Notes under the pieces: generated by a model
The model's database searches: none
Seen by the model: only the letters and a program-made list of their open reading frames with translations
What the model was told of the DNA's origin: nothing
Shown: positions 60,231 through 64,000 of the stretch, piece after piece
Position numbering within the stretch: the stretch's first letter is position 1
Layout of the letters: each line of letters starts with the position of its first letter
From: Geosiphon pyriformis
Lineage: Eukaryota; Glomeromycota; Glomeromycetes; Archaeosporales; Geosiphonaceae
Assembly: GCA_016748015.1 (NCBI GenBank)
Contig: JAAOMT010000723.1
Span: 157,349-221,348 of the forward strand
Direction of reading: 5' to 3'
Length of the DNA: 64,000 bases
Position numbers and translations under genes: made by a program

Positions 60231-60616
60231 AAGCACACGAAATTGATGCTAAATATGACCTAAGATACCCAGGAAAAGATACTTTGGTTTTCCAACCAAA
60301 GTCTTTGACAAAAATCAATCTCAAAATTGCTCTTGAAATTCTACCTGGAGCAATGGTTCAAATTGCATCCAGATCATTATTGGCAAGCAAAAGAATTAAT
60401 ATTAAAGGAGGAGTTATAGATAAAGAATATACTGGAGACATTGCCATCATATTGCAGAATAAAACAGACAAACCATTCAAGATTGAACATGCTAAAAAAA
60501 TTGTTCAAGCAATTTACCTACTCTTAATTAATATTTCGGGTTTACAATCAGTTAACAACAGAGAACAATTGGGAAAAAGTGAAAGAAGAACTCAAGGTTT
60601 TGGTTCAACTGGATGA
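60231..60616 (+). pseudogene. dUTPase-like domain of Gypsy copy C
   Basis: About 125 codons matching the trimeric dUTPase motif order. Motif I is KYDLRYPGK (60251-60277, Asp at 60257). Motif II is ASRSLLASK (Arg-Ser at 60371-60376). Motif III is GGVIDKEYTGDI (~60404-60440) with the catalytic-position Asp. Motif IV is the AKKIVQAIY region (~60490-60515). Motif V is GFGSTG at 60596-60613. dUTPases hydrolyse dUTP to dUMP and pyrophosphate and so limit uracil in DNA. Here the domain is embedded in the polyprotein between protease and RT. It ends in a TGA at 60614 where copies A and B have a basic residue. Activity cannot be judged from sequence; the parent element probably had it. Confidence 0.8.
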
Positions 60617-60619
60617 TTT

Positions 60620-62438
60620 ACAGTTCCAGTAAATATAGCTCTTAATACACAAAATAAATCTCACCAGATTCTTTTCACCTTTTGGAGAACATCACGAAAT
60701 TTACACTTGCTCAAAACTCACCACTACACAACAAATCTTTGAATCCAATAAACAAATCTGTTTAAAACATGAAATCTCAATTCCAAACGTTTATATTCCC
60801 AAAAGAATGAAAAAATTTTGAGTTACATTCTACAACCCCAATAATTATCCTATTGTCTTATTAAACAAACTAAAGATTGAAATCATACACAGCAATATTT
60901 TTTAAGATGAAAACCCTCAAATTGTCTCTAATTTCATCGAAATTGTAAGGCACACTCTACTCCCAAATCCAAATATCATTTGCACTACTGAAAACTACCA
61001 CTTTTTGAAAGAAAAATTCTCTTAAATCAACATGGGTCTCTTAGAACCTCAACAACAAAGACAATTGAAACAATTGATAGCTGAATTTGCAGATATATTT
61101 GCAAAAAACAACAATAACCTGGGAAAAATGGATATTGTTTAACATCAGATCCATATAGAAAATGCTCCACCAAAACATTAGCAAGCTTACAGAGTGCCAC
61201 CTACCAGCCACCAATTCATCAGAGAAGAAGTCCAGAGAATGCTTAATAACGGATTGATTCAACCATCAAGAAGTCTTTGGGCCTCACCAGTAGTTCTTGT
61301 CAAAAAGAAAAATAGAAAAATCAGATTTTGTGTTGACTATTGCCAATTGAACAGTGTAACAATTGGAGATGCTTACCCTTTTCCAAGAATTGATGACATG
61401 CTAGATGCTCTAGGAAAAGCCAAGTTTTTCTCAACTTTAGACTTGGAAAGTGGATACTGGCAAGTCGAAATGAACCCAAAAGACCAATCCAAAACAGCAT
61501 TTACCACCCAGGAAAAAAACTATGAGTTCAATGTTATGCCTTTTGGACTCTGCAATGCACCAACAATATTCCAGCAACTTATAGATGTTGTATATGAAGG
61601 ACTTTTGTGGCAATTAGTAGTTGTCTATCTTGATGACACTGATGTATACTTACCAAGCTTTAAGACTCATCTCATCCACCTGCAAGAAGTTTTTCAACAA
61701 TTATGGAAAGCAGAATTGAAATTAAACATTGAAAAATGTCACTTTGGAAAAACAAGCTTAATCTTCCTTAGACATATTGTTAGCAAAAATGGAGTCAAAC
61801 CAAATTCTGGAACAATTAGTGCTGTTAAAAACTTTCAAACTCCCAAAAATACCACAGAACTATGAAGATTTGTAGGATTAGCCTCTTACTATCAAAAATT
61901 TATAAAAAAATTCTCAGAAATTGCCAAACCACTCAATTATTTTACCAACAAAAATGTACCATACAAATGGATTGAAGAACAACAAAAAGCTTTTGAAACT
62001 TTCAAAACAAAATTGACAACAGCCCTAGTTCTTGCTTACCCAGACTTCAACAAACAATTCCAATTAACCACTGATATTTCACACATAGCATTCAGTGCCA
62101 TCTTATCACAATTAGATAAAAATGGCCAGGAACAAGTTATTGCCTATGCCAGCAGAACACTCAAGTCAACAGAACTCAAATATGGCTCAACTGAATTGGA
62201 AGCCACTGCAGTCACCTGGGCTCTCAAATACTTTCAACAATACCTGAAGAATGAAAAAGAATTTGACATAATAACTAACAATATTGGCCTCAAATGGCTT
62301 AATAAAAAGAAAACTAAACAAAGTGCTAAACAGTCTCGATAGAATGACTTCCTAGCAGACTACAGATACATTGTACATCACAAACCAGGAAAACTACACA
62401 CCAATGTTGATAGTCTCTCAAGAATGAGACAATGTTAA
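60620..62438 (+). pseudogene. Gypsy copy C linker, reverse transcriptase and RNase H, decayed
   Basis: After motif V the frame changes by one base (between ~60620 and 60660). The linker (SPFGEHHEIYTCSKL, ISIPNVYIPKRMKKF) aligns with copy A. RT: SRSLWASPVVLVKKKN, IRFCVDYCQLN, FFSTLDLESGYWQVEM, FNVMPFGLCNAPTIFQ, and the catalytic YLDD near 61626-61637, uninterrupted from 61194 to 61862. RNase H (~62010-62340): TTDISHIAFSAILSQ, QVIAYASRTLKSTELKY, ELEATAVTWALKYF, and TNNIGLKWL, where an Asp is usual. Stops at 60819, 60903, 61023, 61140, 61179, 61863, 62340 and 62436. Confidence 0.85.
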
Positions 62439-62505
62439 TACCAACATCAACACCAACAAAACACCAACAAACTTAACAGCAAAACAAACAACAAAATCAA
62501 CAACA

Positions 62506-63891
62506 ATGAATCCAGAAAACTACAACAACATCAAAAACTATTTGGAGACTCTCACCATGCCAGAAAATTGGTCTCCAAGTAAAAAACATTGATTACAACA
62601 CCAATCCAAACAATATTTTATACACCACAACAAAATCTATTACAAATATCGTAAAAACCCAAACCAACCATTCAGATTAGTACAGAAAAAGGAAAAAGAA
62701 ACAATTTTATACAACATGCACACAAATCTTTCTTTAGCACACTTGGAAAGAGATGGAACAATTCAAAGAACTCTTGAACATTATTTTTGGCCTCACATGC
62801 AAAAAGACATTTGACAATATGTAGAATCTTGTGATAGTTGTCAAAAAAGAAAAGGAACTTGCCCCACAGAACTTTTAAATTCAATTAAAGTTGAACAACC
62901 TTTTAACAAAGTTGGAATTGATTTAGTCGAACCATTACCTATCACAACCCAAGAAAATTGCTATATTGCAGTAGCAGTAAATTATCTTACCAAATGGCCT
63001 AAAACTAGAGCCATCCAAAGAGCAGATACAAAATCAGTAGCAAATTTCATCTATGAAGACATTATTTGTAGACATAAATGTCTAATTGAACTCTTATCTG
63101 ATCAAAAAACACATTTTGTAAACAACTTGATACAAGAAATTTGTGAATGATTCAATGTTAAAAGACCTCTATTATCACTTTATTGCCCTTAAACAAATGG
63201 ACTTGTAGAACGTTTCAATAGAACATTGTGTGAATCTTTAGCCAAAGTCTTAACAAACTTTGAGCAGGAATGGAATATCTTTATTCCATCAGTGTTACTA
63301 ACATACAGAATGCTAAAACAAGATACTACAAAACACACACCATTTGATCTTACTTATGGAAGAACAGCAACATTACCAATTAATTTCACAGTGGAAACAT
63401 AACCAGTGCAACCAATCAATGAAAAAAACTTTCAAGAAACACTCCAAAGAAGGGCCTACACTTTTCTTAGTACACTGAAAGGAAAAAGAAGAATAGCAGC
63501 AACTCATATTAAACATTCTCAAGCTCAACAAAAAGAAAAACATGACAACAAATTACCACCTATTACCAACAAATTTAAAGTTAGAAATAAAGTTCTCTTA
63601 CACAGAACTAAGGCTAAAAAACAATGGAGTGGGAAATTTGAAAACAAATGGAATGGACCATTTTATATTCACAAAATTCTAAACAATAGATCATATAAGT
63701 TAAAACTTGATGACAAAGTACTAGCAAAAGTTGCACATGGAGATAAATTGAAACACTATCATTCCAAAAACAATCCTGAACCATTAATTCCACAAATTGG
63801 TACATATTCTCCTTTAATTAATCTTGAAGATATTCCCCGAAATTTAGAACCAATAATTATAATAGAACAACAACCAAACTTAAACACTTAA
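62506..63891 (+). pseudogene. Gypsy copy C integrase, decayed
   Basis: In a third frame relative to RT. The HHCC zinc finger is visible (HLERDGTIQRTLEHYF then CDSCQKRK, 62740-62850). The catalytic core D,D,E is complete: GIDLVEPL (~62918), LLSDQKTHF (~63095), LVERFNRTLCESL (~63203). The C-terminal domain contains NKWNGPFYIHKIL, the GPY/F-type module, then a Ser/Pro/Ile-rich tail ending at 63891. Stops at ~62590 (TGA), ~62812 (TGA), ~63147 (TGA), ~63190 (TAA) and ~63400 (TAA) break it. From 63406 on it is uninterrupted for 161 codons. Confidence 0.82.
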
Positions 63892-64000
63892 TTCAACATA
63901 ATTTTACAATAATTTTTAATAACACACAAAAGACAAAAATAATAAATAATTACAAAACACCCAAAACCCAAAAACAAATAAAACCCCAGACCCAAAAAAA
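63892..64000 (+). other. 3' non-coding end of Gypsy copy C
   Basis: An A/C-rich, G-poor stretch ending in CCCAGACCCAAAAAAA at the window edge. It would precede the polypurine tract and 3' LTR, which are outside. Nothing else is recognisable. Confidence 0.5.

Larger units (their letters stand above)
56012..64000 (+). mobile_element. Ty3/Gypsy retrotransposon copy C with dUTPase-like domain, cut by window edge
   Basis: The element has a 5' LTR (56012-56791), a primer binding site two bases further on, and a polyprotein in the order gag with CCHC knuckle, protease, Cys-rich module, dUTPase-like domain, RT, RNase H, integrase with GPF-type C-terminus. The integrase frame ends at 63891. The remaining ~110 bases are A/C-rich and the 3' LTR is outside the window. 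It is the best preserved of the three copies: YLDD and dUTPase motif V are intact. It still carries about 15 in-frame stops in the gag-dUTPase frame alone and two frame changes. The + strand is strikingly A/C-rich and G-poor. Confidence 0.88.

Noticed and set aside
56837-63891. Alternative genetic code reading TAA/TAG as Gln
   Set aside because: Most in-frame stops in the Gypsy copies sit where Gln is possible, which would fit a ciliate-like code. But host genes in the window end at normal TAA/TAG stops and the elements also carry TGA and frameshifts, so decay is the better explanation.

Overview
The window is AT-rich eukaryotic DNA with standard-code, intron-containing genes separated by very AT-rich spacers. 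The gene content fits an arbuscular mycorrhizal fungus (Glomeromycotina, Rhizophagus/Gigaspora-like). It has F-box proteins with a CxxC...CxxC segment, a BTB-BACK-TLDc protein, and a LINE whose two ORFs I recognise as a family common in these fungi. The source is inferred from content, not from a marker gene.

Left part (1-27.1 kb): seven spliced host genes, all on the + strand, with GT-AG introns of 70-196 nt. In order: F-box 1 (2467-3482), BTB-BACK-TLDc (6528-8263), vacuolar endopolyphosphatase of the PPN1 type (9114-10959), an unrecognised protein made of four tandem copies of a ~148-residue unit (11704-13807), F-box 2, a paralogue of F-box 1 with its intron at the same codon (16147-17119), an FHA-RING ubiquitin ligase of the Dma/CHFR type (21363-23362), and an unrecognised protein starting from a 22-nt exon (25992-27099). 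Nothing suggests that they form one pathway. Spacers carry many microsatellites, plus one patch near 23.8-24.6 kb that looks like unannotated or decayed exons.

Right part (29.4-64 kb): a retrotransposon graveyard. A nearly full-length but broken LINE (ORF1 + APE/RT/RNase H ORF2, A-rich tail) occupies 29.4-36.2 kb. A second LINE 5' fragment at 38.9-39.26 kb abuts an LTR-like repeat. Then follow three Ty3/Gypsy copies: A (minus strand, 40.05-48.74 kb, 5' LTR present), B (plus strand, 48.74 to about 55.3 kb, beginning in mid-gag exactly where A's LTR ends, and carrying a solo-LTR-like insertion with a target duplication), and C (plus strand, 56.01 kb to the window edge, with 5' LTR and primer binding site).

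The most interesting system is the Gypsy layout: gag (CCHC) - protease - a cysteine-rich module - a dUTPase-like domain - RT - RNase H - integrase. The dUTPase-like segment is found in all three copies between protease and RT. In copy C its motifs I, II, III and V can be read. All elements are inactivated, largely by changes that look like CpA to TpA (Gln codons to TAA/TAG, Cys to Tyr, Asp to Asn), a RIP-like or methylation-decay signature. Host genes lack it.
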